A DNA stretch of 64,000 nt from Pseudomonas sp. S04 (GCF_009834545.1 NZ_CP019427.1:5515001-5579000), one strand, 5' to 3'. Shown: positions 1 through 10,933, counted from the stretch's first letter. Made by a program: numbers and translations. Notes: generated by a model from the letters alone, not told the origin.

Positions 1-47
1 ATGTCATTCATCTTTTCCAATTCATCTTTTCCAAAGTCAAATTACCT

Positions 48-1466
48 ATGACCACAGAACCGTCTAAAGCGCCGCCGCTTTATCCGAAGACCCACCTGCT
101 CGCTGCGAGCGGCATTGCCGCCTTGCTCAGCCTGGCGCTCCTGGTGTTTCCATCCAGTGACGTCGAAGCCAAAAAGACCACTCTGAGCCTTGAGCTGGAA
201 AGCCCCCTAGAACAACTGACACAAGATCAAGACGCTGCCGACGCCGCTCAAGCCACAATTGAACCCGTAGAACCGCCCTTCGCCCAGATCGAAAACAGCA
301 CCGAAGACACCCCGCAAACCGCTGAAGCGGCCCCTGCACCGGTGGTCGAAGAGAAAAAGGCACCAAGCCACCGCGAAGTAATTGTCGCCAAGGGCGACAC
401 GCTGTCCACGCTGTTCGAGAAGGTTGGACTGCCCTCCACTTCCGTCAACGAGATCCTGGCCAGCGACAAGCAAGCCAAGCTCTTCACCCAACTCAAGCGC
501 GGCCAGAAACTCGAGTTCGAACTGGGTCCAGACGGCCAGTTGACGACGCTGCACAGCAAGATCAGCGACCTCGATAGCATCAGCCTGACCAGGAATGCCA
601 AAGGCTATGCGTTCAATCGCACTACGGCCAAGCCGACCGTACGTACCGCTTATGTCCACGGCGTGATCAACAGCTCGCTGTCCCAGTCGGCAGCGCGTGC
701 TGGCCTGTCCCACAGCCTGACCATGGACATGGCCAGTGTGTTTGGCTACGACGTCGACTTTGCCCAGGACATTCGCCAGGGTGACGAGTTCGACGTGATC
801 TACGAACAGAAAGTGGTCAACGGCAAGGCTGTCGGCAATGGCCCGATCTTGTCCGCCCGCTTCACCAACCGCGGCAAGACCTACACCGCCGTGCGCTACA
901 CCAACAAACAAGGCAACAGCAGCTACTACACCGCCGATGGCAACAGCATGCGCAAGGCGTTCATCCGTACACCGGTGGACTTCGCCCGTATTAGCTCGCG
1001 TTTCTCCATGGGCCGCAAGCATCCAATTCTGAACAAAATTCGCGCCCACAAAGGCGTCGACTACGCCGCACCGCGCGGTACGCCGATCAAGGCTGCCGGC
1101 GACGGCAAGGTCCTGCTGGCGGGCCGCCGCGGTGGCTACGGCAACACCGTGATCATTCAGCATGGCAATTCCTACCGCACCCTGTACGGCCACATGCAAG
1201 GCTTTGCCAAAGGCGTGAAGACCGGCGGCAGCGTCAAGCAGGGCCAGGTGATCGGCTACATCGGCACCACCGGCCTGTCGACCGGGCCGCACCTGCACTA
1301 TGAGTTCCAGGTCAACGGCGTTCACGTCGACCCTCTGGGCCAGAAGCTGCCGATGGCCGACCCGATCGCCAAGGCCGAACGTGCGCGCTTCCTGCAGCAG
1401 AGCCAGCCACTGATGGCGCGCATGGAGCAAGAAAAATCCACCCTGCTCGCTTCGAGCAAACGCTAA
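48..1466 (+). CDS. mepM: M23 family murein DD-endopeptidase
   Basis: Predicted periplasmic, inner-membrane-anchored peptidoglycan hydrolase that cuts peptide cross-links so that new wall material can be inserted. A short cytoplasmic N-terminus is followed by one hydrophobic anchor (about residues 17-36), a Pro/Glu/Ala-rich linker, a LysM/OapA-like region (about 110-190) and a C-terminal LytM/M23 domain. The zinc and catalytic residues are complete: H334 and D338 in HKGVD, and H415 and H417 in HLH. The 472-residue length fits the P. aeruginosa PA0667 type, which from memory is a substrate of the CtpA protease. anmK starts 3 bp after the stop, so wall cutting and wall recycling are probably co-transcribed. 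The 47 bases upstream hold nothing I can name. Confidence 0.93.
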   Translation: MTTEPSKAPPLYPKTHLLAASGIAALLSLALLVFPSSDVEAKKTTLSLELESPLEQLTQDQDAADAAQATIEPVEPPFAQIENSTEDTPQTAEAAPAPVVEEKKAPSHREVIVAKGDTLSTLFEKVGLPSTSVNEILASDKQAKLFTQLKRGQKLEFELGPDGQLTTLHSKISDLDSISLTRNAKGYAFNRTTAKPTVRTAYVHGVINSSLSQSAARAGLSHSLTMDMASVFGYDVDFAQDIRQGDEFDVIYEQKVVNGKAVGNGPILSARFTNRGKTYTAVRYTNKQGNSSYYTADGNSMRKAFIRTPVDFARISSRFSMGRKHPILNKIRAHKGVDYAAPRGTPIKAAGDGKVLLAGRRGGYGNTVIIQHGNSYRTLYGHMQGFAKGVKTGGSVKQGQVIGYIGTTGLSTGPHLHYEFQVNGVHVDPLGQKLPMADPIAKAERARFLQQSQPLMARMEQEKSTLLASSKR

Positions 1467-2561
<1,095 letters not shown>

Positions 2562-2575
2562 ACCCCAGACAGCAA

Positions 2576-2607
2576 AACGCCGCAAAAGCCTTGGGCCCTG
2601 CGGCGTT
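2576..2607 (+). terminator. hairpin terminator after anmK
   Basis: Inverted repeat with arms AACGCCGC and GCGGCGTT just after the anmK stop. The T-run is weak on the plus strand. It could also serve erpA, which converges from the other side. Confidence 0.6.
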
Positions 2608-2634
2608 GAGTAAAGCGGATACTACGTATAGCGA

Positions 2635-2985
2635 TCAGATCGAGAACGAGGAGCCACAACCGCAGGTGGTTGTCGCATTCGGGTTCTTGATCACAAACCG
2701 TGAACCTTCCAGACCTTCCTGATAATCCACCTCGGCACCGGCCAGGTACTGGTAGCTCATCGGGTCGACCACCAGGCTGACGCCTTCGCGCTCGACGATG
2801 GTGTCGTCATCGGCCACTTCTTCATCGAAGGTAAAGCCGTATTGAAACCCCGAACAACCGCCGCCCGTAACAAATACGCGCAGCTTCAAGCGATCATTAC
2901 CCTCTTCATCGACCAGGCTCTTCACCTTGTGCGCGGCACCGTGGGTGAATTGCAAAGCCGTGGGGGTGAAGGATTCGACGCTCAT
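2635..2985 (-). CDS. erpA: iron-sulfur cluster insertion protein ErpA
   Basis: A-type carrier that accepts Fe-S clusters from the assembly scaffold and passes them to apo-proteins, including isoprenoid-synthesis enzymes. The 116-residue protein has the three invariant cysteines of the HesB/IscA fold: C44 in GGGCSGF, and C108 and C110 in the C-terminal CGCGSSF. It converges with anmK. The start ATG is followed by the usual acidic/hydrophobic N-terminus (MSVESFTP), matching other Pseudomonas ErpA proteins in length. It appears monocistronic, with about 170 bp separating it from argC. Confidence 0.96.
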   Translation of the reverse strand: MSVESFTPTALQFTHGAAHKVKSLVDEEGNDRLKLRVFVTGGGCSGFQYGFTFDEEVADDDTIVEREGVSLVVDPMSYQYLAGAEVDYQEGLEGSRFVIKNPNATTTCGCGSSFSI

Positions 2986-3107
2986 GCTGACTATCTCCCG
3001 GCGTTACGCCGCCATAATGCGTGATGACGGGCATTATCCGCTTCTCCCAGAAAATCGGTCAACTATTGTTATGGTATAGCAATCAACCTAGCCGTTTCCC
3101 AGACAGC

Positions 3108-3135
3108 AAAAAGGCCCGTTTGACGGGCCTTTTTG
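3108..3135 (-). terminator. intrinsic terminator of argC (bidirectional shape)
   Basis: Arms AAAAAGGCCCGT and ACGGGCCTTTTT around a short loop, 17 bp beyond the argC stop. The strong stem has A- and T-runs on its two sides, so it can act on both strands. Confidence 0.85.
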
Positions 3136-3151
3136 TTCGACGCTGCGACGC

Positions 3152-4186
3152 TTAAGGCAGCATGCCCGCGTGGGACAACCCCAGGCGTTCGTCCAGGCCA
3201 AACAGGATGTTGAGGTTCTGTACCGCCTGGCCCGAGGCGCCTTTGACCAAGTTGTCGATCACCGACAACACCACCACCAGGTCGCCATCCTGCGGGCGGT
3301 GCACCGCGATCCGGCAAACATTGGCACCGCGTACGCTGCGAGTTTCCGGGTGGCTGCCAGCCGGCATGACATCGACGAACGGTTCGTTGGCATAGCGCTT
3401 CTCGAACAATGCCTGCAGGTCCACGGAGCGATCGACCACTGTGGCGTACAGCGTGGAGTGAATGCCGCGAATCATCGGGGTCAGGTGCGGCACGAAGGTC
3501 AGGCCAACGTCCTGGCCAGCGGCGCGGCGCAGGCCCTGGCGAATTTCTGGCAGGTGCCGGTGGCCTTTGACTGCGTAGGCCTTCATGCTTTCCGACGTTT
3601 CCGAGTACAGCGAACCGACAGCGGCGCCGCGACCCGCACCACTGACCCCGGACTTGCAGTCGGCGATCAGGCGCGAAGTGTCGGCCAGACCCGCTTCCAG
3701 CAATGGCAGGAAGCCCAGTTGAGTGGCCGTTGGGTAGCAACCCGGCACAGCGATCAGGCGAGCCTGCTTGATCTGCTCGCGATTAACTTCCGGCAGGCCA
3801 TAAACCGCCTCCTCCAGCAGTTCCGGTGCGCCGTGCGGCTGGTTGTACCACTTGGCCCACTCATCCGCGTCCTGCAGACGGAAGTCGGCAGACAGGTCAA
3901 TGACCTTGGTCCCGGCCGCGAGCAGCTCGCCAGCCAAGGCGTGGGCTACGCCATGAGGGGTGGCGAAGAACACCACATCGCAGGCACCCAGGGTCTTGAT
4001 GTCCGGAACGCTGAACGCCAGGCCATCATAGTGGCCACGCAGGTTCGGGTACATGTCTGCCACGGCCAGACCGGCCTCGGATCGGGAAGTGATTACCACC
4101 ACTTCTGCTTGCGGATGCTGCGCCAACAGACGCAGCAATTCGACACCGGTGTAACCCGTGCCGCCGACGATACCGACCTTGACCAT
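3152..4186 (-). CDS. argC: N-acetyl-gamma-glutamyl-phosphate reductase
   Basis: NADPH-dependent enzyme of arginine biosynthesis that reduces N-acetylglutamyl phosphate to the semialdehyde. I place the start at the ATG that begins [14 protein letters not shown], giving 344 residues; the reading frame is open 24 codons further upstream but that extension is not family-like. The dinucleotide-binding GxxGYTG motif is at about residues 8-14, and the catalytic cysteine is C150 in [10 protein letters not shown]. An LSADFRL motif lies near residue 98. It is transcribed alone, divergent from hemJ, and ends in a strong hairpin. Confidence 0.96.
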   Translation of the reverse strand: MVKVGIVGGTGYTGVELLRLLAQHPQAEVVVITSRSEAGLAVADMYPNLRGHYDGLAFSVPDIKTLGACDVVFFATPHGVAHALAGELLAAGTKVIDLSADFRLQDADEWAKWYNQPHGAPELLEEAVYGLPEVNREQIKQARLIAVPGCYPTATQLGFLPLLEAGLADTSRLIADCKSGVSGAGRGAAVGSLYSETSESMKAYAVKGHRHLPEIRQGLRRAAGQDVGLTFVPHLTPMIRGIHSTLYATVVDRSVDLQALFEKRYANEPFVDVMPAGSHPETRSVRGANVCRIAVHRPQDGDLVVVLSVIDNLVKGASGQAVQNLNILFGLDERLGLSHAGMLP

Positions 4187-4321
4187 AAACCTGCCCTCAA
4201 CGAACCCACTGGAAAGCCGTCGATAATAGGGGCCGCGCGCGCCTGCGACAACCGTCAAGGTGACGTGCGGGCGCTCAAGCCTCTACTATTCGGGCTACCG
4301 TGAATCTGGGAATAACTAAAA

Positions 4322-4753
4322 ATGCTTTATCTGTGGCTAAAAGCTTTTCATATCATCAGCGTCGTGTGCTGGTTTGCCGGCCTGTTTTACCTGCCGCGCC
4401 TGTTCGTCTACCACGCTCAAAGCGAAGACAGCATCAGCAAGGAGCGCTTCAGTCTCATGGAGCGCAAGCTGTACCGGGGAATCATGGGGCCGGCAATGAT
4501 CGCCACGTTGATCTTTGGCGGCTGGCTGATCAGCCTCAACCCCAGCGCCTACTTCACCCAGGGCGGCTGGATGCACGCGAAGCTGACCCTGGTGGTGCTG
4601 CTGATTGGCTACCACCACATGTGCGGCGCCCAGGTGAAGCGTTTTGCGCGTGGCGAAAACACCCGCAGCCATGTCTTTTATCGCTGGTTCAACGAAGTGC
4701 CGGTTCTGATATTGCTGGCTATTGTAATTTTGGTCGTCGTACGGCCGTTCTAA
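4322..4753 (+). CDS. hemJ: protoporphyrinogen IX oxidase HemJ
   Basis: Small inner-membrane protein (143 residues) that carries out the penultimate haem step, oxidation of protoporphyrinogen IX to protoporphyrin IX. It is the quinone-linked alternative to HemG and HemY. The N-terminus LWLKAFHIISVVCWFAGLFY is diagnostic: it carries the conserved histidine in the first of four hydrophobic segments, and the WxxGLFYLPRLFVYH signature follows. The last segment ends at the C-terminus. The gap to the following nitronate monooxygenase gene is 33 bp, so read-through is likely. Confidence 0.93.
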   Translation: MLYLWLKAFHIISVVCWFAGLFYLPRLFVYHAQSEDSISKERFSLMERKLYRGIMGPAMIATLIFGGWLISLNPSAYFTQGGWMHAKLTLVVLLIGYHHMCGAQVKRFARGENTRSHVFYRWFNEVPVLILLAIVILVVVRPF

Positions 4754-4786
4754 TCCTACTGAACGCTTTCCATCGGGGTACTTCCA

Positions 4787-5755
4787 ATGTCGCTGCCCGC
4801 TTTGCTTGAACAACACCTGCGCCTGCCCGTCGTAGCGGCGCCGATGTTCCTGATCTCCAATCCACAGCTGGTGCTGGCGTGCTGCCGCAATGGCGTGGTC
4901 GGCAGCTTTCCGGCCCTGAACCAGCGCGAAAGCAGCGGCTTCAAGGCTTGGCTGGAGGAAATCGAAGCGGGGCTGGCGCTGCTGCAGAACCCCGCGCCCT
5001 ATGCCGTGAACCTGATTGTGCACAACAGCAATCCACGGCTGCAGGCCGACCTCGCGATCTGCATCGAGCATAAAGTGCCGATCGTGATCACCAGCCTGGG
5101 TGCAGTGAAAGAAGTGGTGGATGCGGTGCACAGCTACGGCGGCCTGGTGTTCCACGACGTGACAACCCGTCGGCACGCCGAGAAAGCCGCCGAAGCCGGG
5201 GTCGATGGTTTGATCGCGGTTGCCGCCGGTGCCGGTGGTCACGCCGGCACGTGGAGCCCCTTCTCGCTGATTGCCGAGATCCGGCAGTTCTTCGACAAGA
5301 CCCTGTTACTGGCCGGCTGCCTGAACCACGGCCATGAAATTCTCGCCGCGCAATTGCTCGGCGCGGACCTGGCCTACTTCGGCACACGGTTTATCGGCAC
5401 CACTGAAAGCCATGCACCTGAGGCTTACAAAGAGATGCTGCTGACTTCCAGAGCAGCCGACATCGTTCATACGCCAGCGGTCTCGGGCGTACCGGCAAGT
5501 TTCATGCGCCAAAGCCTGCTCAACGCCGGTTTTGATCTCGACGCGCTGCAAGGCAAAGGCGAAATCAACTTCGGCGCCAAGCTCAAGCCCATCAGCGATG
5601 AAGCCAAAGCGTGGAAAACCGTGTGGTCAGCCGGTCAGGGCGTCGGTGAAATCGACGACCTGCCCAGCGTTGACGAACTGGTCGCGCGGCTGGATACCGA
5701 GTACCGCAAAGCGCAGGAACTGGCAGTTCAACTGCCCAAACGCTGGCCACGTTAA
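4787..5755 (+). CDS. nitronate monooxygenase family protein
   Basis: FMN-dependent TIM-barrel enzyme of the nitronate monooxygenase (formerly 2-nitropropane dioxygenase) family, which oxidises propionate-3-nitronate-like compounds. The 322-residue protein shows the N-terminal APMFLISNP motif that binds FMN, a VFHDVTT strand and the phosphate-binding GAGGHAGTWSPFSLI segment (about residues 145-160), followed by LLAGCLNHG. The physiological substrate cannot be told from sequence. It follows hemJ closely on the same strand. Confidence 0.88.
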   Translation: MSLPALLEQHLRLPVVAAPMFLISNPQLVLACCRNGVVGSFPALNQRESSGFKAWLEEIEAGLALLQNPAPYAVNLIVHNSNPRLQADLAICIEHKVPIVITSLGAVKEVVDAVHSYGGLVFHDVTTRRHAEKAAEAGVDGLIAVAAGAGGHAGTWSPFSLIAEIRQFFDKTLLLAGCLNHGHEILAAQLLGADLAYFGTRFIGTTESHAPEAYKEMLLTSRAADIVHTPAVSGVPASFMRQSLLNAGFDLDALQGKGEINFGAKLKPISDEAKAWKTVWSAGQGVGEIDDLPSVDELVARLDTEYRKAQELAVQLPKRWPR

Positions 5756-5836
5756 GCCACCTACCTTGGGTCAGCCGGGTACGGCTGGCCCCGGTAACGC
5801 GCACACCCCGATCAATCGCGACAAGGAAGTACTGGC

Positions 5837-6742
5837 ATGAGCGAAAACCGTTTCAAGATTGTCTTCGACGGCGCCCTGCTGCCAGGGGTCGAGATCACCA
5901 CGGCGAAACTCAATCTCGCCGAACTGTTCAAATGTGACGTCAGCGCCATCGAGCGGCTATTTCGTGGCGAACCCGTCGCCCTCAAGCACAACCTTTCCCA
6001 GGCCGATGCGCAGACCTATCTCACAGCCCTGGCAAAGACCGGCGTTGATGCGCGGATCGAGGTCGAGCCTTCGATCGAGCTCAACCTGAGCGAAGTCAAA
6101 CCCATCACGGCCCCACTGCCGGAGGCCAACACCTCTCCCTACGCTCCGCCCCACGCGCCAGTGGGTGAGGTCAACACCACGTTTTCCGAACTCAAGGTCT
6201 TCAGTGTCCAGGGCCGTATCGGTCGCTTGCGGTATCTGGCCTGGTCGCTGGCTGCGCTGCTGATCATGGGCGGGGCCGCCGGCACATTGGGATTGGGCCT
6301 GTTGGCGGGCGATAACATGGTATTGGCGGCAATTGTTTGTGTCGTCGGCCTGCTTGCCTACTTCTATGTGAATATCACCATCAGCGTGCAGCGCCTGCAT
6401 GACCTGGGATGGTCTGGCTGGCTGTGGTTCCTGAACCTGGTGCCCATTGTCGGCGGCCTCTTTCCCATCGCGCTAGCGGTCATCCCGGGCAACCCCGGCG
6501 CCAACCGCTACGGCGCACCGCAACCGCCCAACAGCACGGCGGTGAAAGTATTGGCCGGGCTTTGGCTGGTGGTGATTGCCGTGGTGTTTGTCGGCGCATT
6601 GGCGGGTGGCCTCAGCGCCGTCACTGAAGAATACGAAAGCACCATGAGCAGCAGCTATGAGATCGACGAGTCGGCTGAAAACGTTGAGGCAGACGATGCG
6701 GCGCAACCTGCCCAGCCCCCTGTAGACTATGGACAAGAATAA
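5837..6742 (+). CDS. DUF805 domain membrane protein
   Basis: 301-residue protein with two parts. The first ~80 residues are soluble and resemble a small domain found ahead of some membrane proteins (FKIVFDGALLPG). After a Pro-rich linker comes a DUF805 region starting VQGRIGRLRYLAW, with several membrane segments between about residues 130 and 260 and the conserved RLHDLGWSGW loop. The tail is acidic. No enzymatic motif is visible and the function is unknown. It lies between the nitronate monooxygenase and SDR genes on the same strand. Confidence 0.8.
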   Translation: MSENRFKIVFDGALLPGVEITTAKLNLAELFKCDVSAIERLFRGEPVALKHNLSQADAQTYLTALAKTGVDARIEVEPSIELNLSEVKPITAPLPEANTSPYAPPHAPVGEVNTTFSELKVFSVQGRIGRLRYLAWSLAALLIMGGAAGTLGLGLLAGDNMVLAAIVCVVGLLAYFYVNITISVQRLHDLGWSGWLWFLNLVPIVGGLFPIALAVIPGNPGANRYGAPQPPNSTAVKVLAGLWLVVIAVVFVGALAGGLSAVTEEYESTMSSSYEIDESAENVEADDAAQPAQPPVDYGQE

Positions 6743-6804
6743 ACGCGCTGGCGACCTGTGAGCTCTCTGTCCACAGGCCTCGAGCCGTTGCGATGGAGAA
6801 CTGC

Positions 6805-7593
6805 ATGACCCGTTACGCTCTGATCACTGGCGCTTCCAGCGGCATCGGCCTGGCTATGGCCGAAGCCCTGGCGCGCCGCGGCCGCAGCCTGATTCTGGTG
6901 GCTCGCCAACGTGATCAGCTGGAAAGCATCGCCATCGAATTGACCCAGCGCTTTGGCGTCGAGGTGCTGTTTCGCGCCTGCGACCTGGGTGAACCACTGC
7001 GCTTGTCCGGCTTTCTGCTGGAGCTCGAAGAAGGCGAACGGCAGATCGACCTGCTGGTCAATTGCGCCGGCATCGGCACCTGCGGGCCATTCCTGGCCCA
7101 GGACTGGATGACTGAGCAAGACCTGATTGAAGTCAACATCCTCGCCCTCACACGCCTGTGCCATGCCATTGGCAACAGCATGGCCCTGCAGGGTGGCGGA
7201 CAGATTCTCAACGTGGCGTCCGTGGCGGCCTTCAATCCAGGCCCGTGGATGAGCACCTACTACGCCAGCAAGGCCTACGTGCTGCACTTTTCCGAAGGCC
7301 TGCGGGTGGAGCTGAAAAAGTGTGCGGTCAAGGTTTCGGTGCTGTGCCCCGGCCCAACCCGGACCGCCTTCTTTCGCACCGCCCAGTTGGACGACAGCAA
7401 ACTGAACGCCAGCAAGCTGCTGATGAGCCCCGAGGAAGTGGCGTTGTACACCGTACGGGCACTGGATAAGAACCGCGCAATCATCATCCCGGGACGGCGC
7501 AATCGCTGGTTCGCCTTCCTGCCGCGCCTGGGCTCGCGCTGGTTGACCCGGACCATCGTCGGCATGGTCAACAAGGCCTATTGCCCGCGCTGA
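6805..7593 (+). CDS. short-chain dehydrogenase/reductase
   Basis: Classical SDR of 262 residues, an NAD(P)-dependent oxidoreductase of unknown substrate. The nucleotide-binding TGASSGIG motif lies at residues 8-15, a CAG motif (VNCAGIG) follows, and the catalytic pair is Y152/K156 in YYASKAY. The ATG at 6805 is preferred over an in-frame ATG 12 bp upstream because a GGAGA ribosome-binding sequence overlaps the upstream codon and is well spaced for the downstream one. A short hydrophobic C-terminal stretch (WLTRTIVGMV) may associate with the membrane. Confidence 0.9.
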   Translation: MTRYALITGASSGIGLAMAEALARRGRSLILVARQRDQLESIAIELTQRFGVEVLFRACDLGEPLRLSGFLLELEEGERQIDLLVNCAGIGTCGPFLAQDWMTEQDLIEVNILALTRLCHAIGNSMALQGGGQILNVASVAAFNPGPWMSTYYASKAYVLHFSEGLRVELKKCAVKVSVLCPGPTRTAFFRTAQLDDSKLNASKLLMSPEEVALYTVRALDKNRAIIIPGRRNRWFAFLPRLGSRWLTRTIVGMVNKAYCPR

Positions 7594-7674
7594 GCACCCA
7601 CGCAATAAAAGGTCGGGCGCCGGAGTGGCCCCTTCAGTACACTCAGTGCGGCCCATCAACATGGAGAAACAGCT

Positions 7675-8013
7675 GTGGATACTCTGTTCACCAAGATCAT
7701 CAACAGAGAAATACCTGCCAAGATTATTTACGAGGATGACCAGGTCCTGGCCTTCCACGACATCGCCCCGCAGGCCCCCGTGCACTTCCTGGTCATCCCG
7801 AAGAAGCCGGTGCGCACCCTCAACGACCTCACCGAGGACGACAAGGCGCTGGCCGGGCATATTCTGTTCACCGCCCAACGCTTGGCGCTGGAACTGGGCT
7901 GCGAAGAAGGCTTTCGCGTGGTGATGAACTGCAATGAACTGGGTGGGCAGACCGTCTACCACATTCATATGCACGTCCTGGGTCAACGCCAGATGCACTG
8001 GCCACCGGGCTGA
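7675..8013 (+). CDS. HIT family protein (HinT-like nucleotide hydrolase)
   Basis: 112-residue histidine-triad protein, probably a purine nucleoside phosphoramidase of the HinT group. The triad is complete near the C-terminus as HIHMHVLG (H96, H98, H100), preceded by a family-typical LVIPKKPVRTLNDL segment. The start is GTG, chosen because a GGAG ribosome-binding site lies 8 bp upstream and the product begins at the expected MDTLFTKI. It sits about 80 bp after the SDR gene and about 110 bp ahead of coq7. Confidence 0.93.
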   Translation: MDTLFTKIINREIPAKIIYEDDQVLAFHDIAPQAPVHFLVIPKKPVRTLNDLTEDDKALAGHILFTAQRLALELGCEEGFRVVMNCNELGGQTVYHIHMHVLGQRQMHWPPG

Positions 8014-8120
8014 TCCCACCCTGTTGCTCCGGGTTGTGTCGCCGATCGTCATGACCCAGGGCAAACCTTCCCCCGCCGATTGCGGTAAACTGGCCGCCGA
8101 GATTCTTCCCGGAGGTCAGC

Positions 8121-8768
8121 ATGACTACCCAACGTCACTACTCGCCCATTGACCGTCTTCTGTTGCAAGCCGATACCGCGATGCGCACCTTGCTGCCCTT
8201 CAGTGGCCAGCCTTATCGCCCGTCGCCGGCCATCCTGCAGCCAGAGAGCAAAATGAGCGACGAGGACACCCGGCACGTCGCCGGCCTGATGCGCATCAAC
8301 CATACCGGTGAAGTCTGTGCCCAGGCGCTGTATCAAGGCCAGGCCCTGACCGCCAAGCTGCCGCAGGTGCGGGCGGCGATGGAGCATGCGGCCGAGGAAG
8401 AGATCGATCACCTGGTCTGGTGCGAGCAACGCATCCGCCAACTGGGCAGCCATACCAGCATCCTCAACCCATTGTTCTACGGCATGTCGTTCGGCATCGG
8501 TGCAGTGGCCGGGCTGATCAGCGACAAAGTCAGCCTGGGCTTCGTGGCAGCGACCGAAGATCAGGTCTGCAAGCACCTGAACGAACACCTGGAGCAACTG
8601 CCGGCCGAGGACGAAAAGTCGCGAGCCATTCTTGAGCAGATGCGCATCGACGAAGAACAGCACGCCGAAAGTGCGCTGGATGCCGGTGGTTTTCGCTTCC
8701 CGGCGCCGGTGAAGTTCGGCATGAGCCTGTTGGCCAAGGTGATGACCAAAAGCACCTACCGCATTTGA
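8121..8768 (+). CDS. coq7: 2-polyprenyl-3-methyl-6-methoxy-1,4-benzoquinone monooxygenase (Coq7)
   Basis: Di-iron hydroxylase that performs the last ring hydroxylation in ubiquinone biosynthesis. The 215-residue protein has the expected carboxylate/histidine ligand motifs of a four-helix ferritin-like bundle: [16 protein letters not shown] and DEEQHAE. A hydrophobic stretch ([15 protein letters not shown]) could dip into the membrane. A GGAGG ribosome-binding site precedes the ATG. Transcription ends in the strong palindrome 20 bp downstream. Confidence 0.95.
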   Translation: MTTQRHYSPIDRLLLQADTAMRTLLPFSGQPYRPSPAILQPESKMSDEDTRHVAGLMRINHTGEVCAQALYQGQALTAKLPQVRAAMEHAAEEEIDHLVWCEQRIRQLGSHTSILNPLFYGMSFGIGAVAGLISDKVSLGFVAATEDQVCKHLNEHLEQLPAEDEKSRAILEQMRIDEEQHAESALDAGGFRFPAPVKFGMSLLAKVMTKSTYRI

Positions 8769-8788
8769 CGCACCTCGACACCGAGACG

Positions 8789-8820
8789 AAAAAAGGGCGC
8801 TGATATCAGCGCCCTTTTTT
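8789..8820. terminator. 32-nt perfectly palindromic bidirectional terminator
   Basis: Six A, then GGGCGCTGAT, then its exact complement, then six T, with no spacer. It lies between the convergent coq7 and OsmC genes and gives a T-run on both strands. Confidence 0.95.
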
Positions 8821-8877
8821 GTGCTCGCAGCCACCGCATCAAAAAGGACTGGCCCTCTTCGCGATAACGAACCCGAC

Positions 8878-9300
8878 TCAACCCAGCTCGATGATTTCGT
8901 AGTCGTGGGTAATGGCCACGCCTGCGGCCCCCAGCATGATCGATGCCGAGCAGTACTTCTCTGCCGACAACTCGATGGCGCGCTTGACCTGGGCTTCCTT
9001 GAGCGCTCGGCCCTTGACTACAAAATGCATGTGAATCTTGGTGAACACCTTGGGATCTTCAGTCGCACGCTCGGCTTCAAGGAAGGCTTCGCAGCTTTCC
9101 ACCGCCTGGCGCGACTTCTTGAGGATGCTGACTACGTCGAAATTGCTGCAACCGCCCACACCGAGCAGGAGCATTTCCATCGGCCGAACCCCCAGGTTGC
9201 GACCACCGGCCTCGGGCGGACCGTCCATGACCACGACGTGACCACTGCCGGATTCACCGAGGAACATGGCTTCGCCAGCCCATTGGATGCGTGCCTTCAT
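8878..9300 (-). CDS. OsmC/Ohr-family protein (YhfA-like)
   Basis: 140-residue OsmC-fold protein of the YhfA-like branch, probably a thiol peroxidase-type or redox-related protein. Two cysteines sit at the family positions, C51 (GVGGCSNFD) and C117 (EKYCSAS). I use the ATG of MKARIQWAG; a longer open frame runs 59 codons upstream, but that stretch has no family resemblance and covers the intergenic region towards vfr. It is divergent from vfr, as in other pseudomonads. Confidence 0.88.
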   Translation of the reverse strand: MKARIQWAGEAMFLGESGSGHVVVMDGPPEAGGRNLGVRPMEMLLLGVGGCSNFDVVSILKKSRQAVESCEAFLEAERATEDPKVFTKIHMHFVVKGRALKEAQVKRAIELSAEKYCSASIMLGAAGVAITHDYEIIELG

Positions 9301-9538
9301 CGCCAAGTCTCCACTGTAAAAAAAGGGTCGCCAGCTTAGCACAGGGCTTGGGATAGACAGCGTGCCACTGCAGTGCAAGCCGGCGGCCGCGCGCATTGAT
9401 AATTTCTCTAATGACACCAGAATGTGTCTGTTAAGCTGGCGCCAATTCACTGGCGCAACACCCGTCCTAGAGCACACGCTCTGCAGCGCCTCATAAAAAC
9501 AACCACGTCACACCGTGCAGTCTTTTCGGGATTCAACC

Positions 9539-10183
9539 ATGGTTGCTATTGCCCCAACCCCCAAGATCAAGAACCTCGACAAGCTACTGATGCATTGCCA
9601 GCGCCGTCGCTACCAGGCCAAGAGCAATATCATTTGTGCAGGTGACCGTTCCGACACACTGTTTTTCATTATCAAGGGTTCAGTCACCATCCTGATCGAG
9701 GATGACGACGGCCGGGAAATGATCATCGCCTACCTCAACAACGGGGACTTTTTTGGCGAGCTGGGTTTGTTTGAACAAGCAGGCCAGGAGCAGGAACGCA
9801 GTGCCTGGGTACGCGCCAAGGTCGAGTGCGAAGTGGCCGAGATCAGCTACAGCAAATTCCGCGAACTGTCCCAGCACGACCCGGACATCCTCTACGTGCT
9901 CAGCGGGCAGATTGCCCAGCGCCTGCGTAACACCACACGCAAGGTCGGCGACCTGGCGTTCTTCGACGTCACCGGTCGGGTTGCGCGCTGCTTACTGGAG
10001 CTGTGCAAACAACCCGACGCCATGACCCACCCCGACGGCATGCAGATCAAAGTCACCCGTCAGGAAATCGGCCGGATCGTCGGCTGCTCGCGGGAAATGG
10101 TCGGGCGCGTGCTCAAGGACCTGGAAGAGCGCAACCTGGTGAACGTCAAGGGCAAGACTATGGTGGTGTTCGGCACCCGCTAA
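9539..10183 (+). CDS. vfr: cAMP-responsive regulator Vfr (CRP family)
   Basis: Global transcription factor of the CRP/FNR family that binds cAMP and, in P. aeruginosa, controls virulence, twitching and quorum-sensing genes. The 214-residue protein has the cyclic-nucleotide-binding beta-roll (FFGELGLFE at about residues 76-84, [17 protein letters not shown]), the dimerisation helix and a C-terminal winged helix with the recognition segment [17 protein letters not shown]. The start is set at MVAIAPTPK by comparison with the known Vfr N-terminus. The stop overlaps by 3 bp the stop of the converging ligase gene. Confidence 0.96.
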   Translation: MVAIAPTPKIKNLDKLLMHCQRRRYQAKSNIICAGDRSDTLFFIIKGSVTILIEDDDGREMIIAYLNNGDFFGELGLFEQAGQEQERSAWVRAKVECEVAEISYSKFRELSQHDPDILYVLSGQIAQRLRNTTRKVGDLAFFDVTGRVARCLLELCKQPDAMTHPDGMQIKVTRQEIGRIVGCSREMVGRVLKDLEERNLVNVKGKTMVVFGTR

Positions 10184-10881
10184 GGCGCCAGCACCTGGGC
10201 CAGCATCTGCCGATACAGCGTGTCCAGGCGCTCAATCGCCTGGGGCGCGGCGAATCGTTCGTGCAGGGCGATATGGCTTGCCGCACGCACCCGCTGCTCA
10301 AGGCCGCACACCTGGTTAAAACGGTTGACCGCCTGCACCATCGATTCGCGTTCATCGTCCAGCAGCAATGCGCCATGCACCAGTCCTACTGGCCGCTGCC
10401 CACCTTTGCTCTGGCGCCAGCGTTGCGCGGTGCCAACCATCTTGCGACCGTCGAGATTGACGTTGAAGCGTCCATCACAGAACGCGCCCTCCACTTCCCC
10501 CAAAGACGCCTCACCCCCCAGCTCTGTCAGCAACATGCAAATCGGATCGCACAGGCGCCGATAGGCGGTTTCGATACGTCCGTGATCACCTTCGCTGCGT
10601 GGCGGCGCGTAGACCAGCGCAATGTTGATGGTGGCCGCCGACTGCGGCACCGGCTCGCCCCCGGTTTCGCGCAGTAACACCGGCCAGCCATTCTCCGCCG
10701 ACGCTACACAGGCAGCGTCGAACCCCGGCAAACGACTCAAGCGCCGGGGCATGACCAGCGCACGATCGCTCGGTTGCCAGAACAACAGAGCGAAATCCTG
10801 GTCACCAGCACACACCGTCGCCAGCAAATCCTGCTCAGCTTGCAGGCCCGCTTCGACGGTCAAGGCAATGGGTTGGGTCAT
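10180..10881 (-). CDS. lipoate--protein ligase family protein
   Basis: 233-residue member of the biotin/lipoate ligase superfamily. It carries the substrate-loop variant [10 protein letters not shown] and the lysine-bearing [12 protein letters not shown] motif, whose lysine aligns with the adenylate-contacting residue of LplA. It lacks the C-terminal accessory domain of LplA, so it may be a transferase or octanoyl/lipoyl-handling enzyme rather than a full ligase. The ATG is preferred to a TTG three codons upstream because AAGGA lies about 10 bp ahead of the ATG but only 1 bp from the TTG. It is downstream of the trpGDC terminator. Confidence 0.8.
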   Translation of the reverse strand: MTQPIALTVEAGLQAEQDLLATVCAGDQDFALLFWQPSDRALVMPRRLSRLPGFDAACVASAENGWPVLLRETGGEPVPQSAATINIALVYAPPRSEGDHGRIETAYRRLCDPICMLLTELGGEASLGEVEGAFCDGRFNVNLDGRKMVGTAQRWRQSKGGQRPVGLVHGALLLDDERESMVQAVNRFNQVCGLEQRVRAASHIALHERFAAPQAIERLDTLYRQMLAQVLAP

Positions 10882-10907
10882 GGCAGGCAAATCCTTGGCT
10901 GTGGATA

Positions 10908-10933
10908 CAAAAAAGCCGGCATCGCCGGCTTCT
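10908..10933 (-). terminator. terminator of trpGDC
   Basis: On the minus strand AGCCGGC-GAT-GCCGGCT is followed by a T-run, about 15 bp past the trpC stop. Confidence 0.9.
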
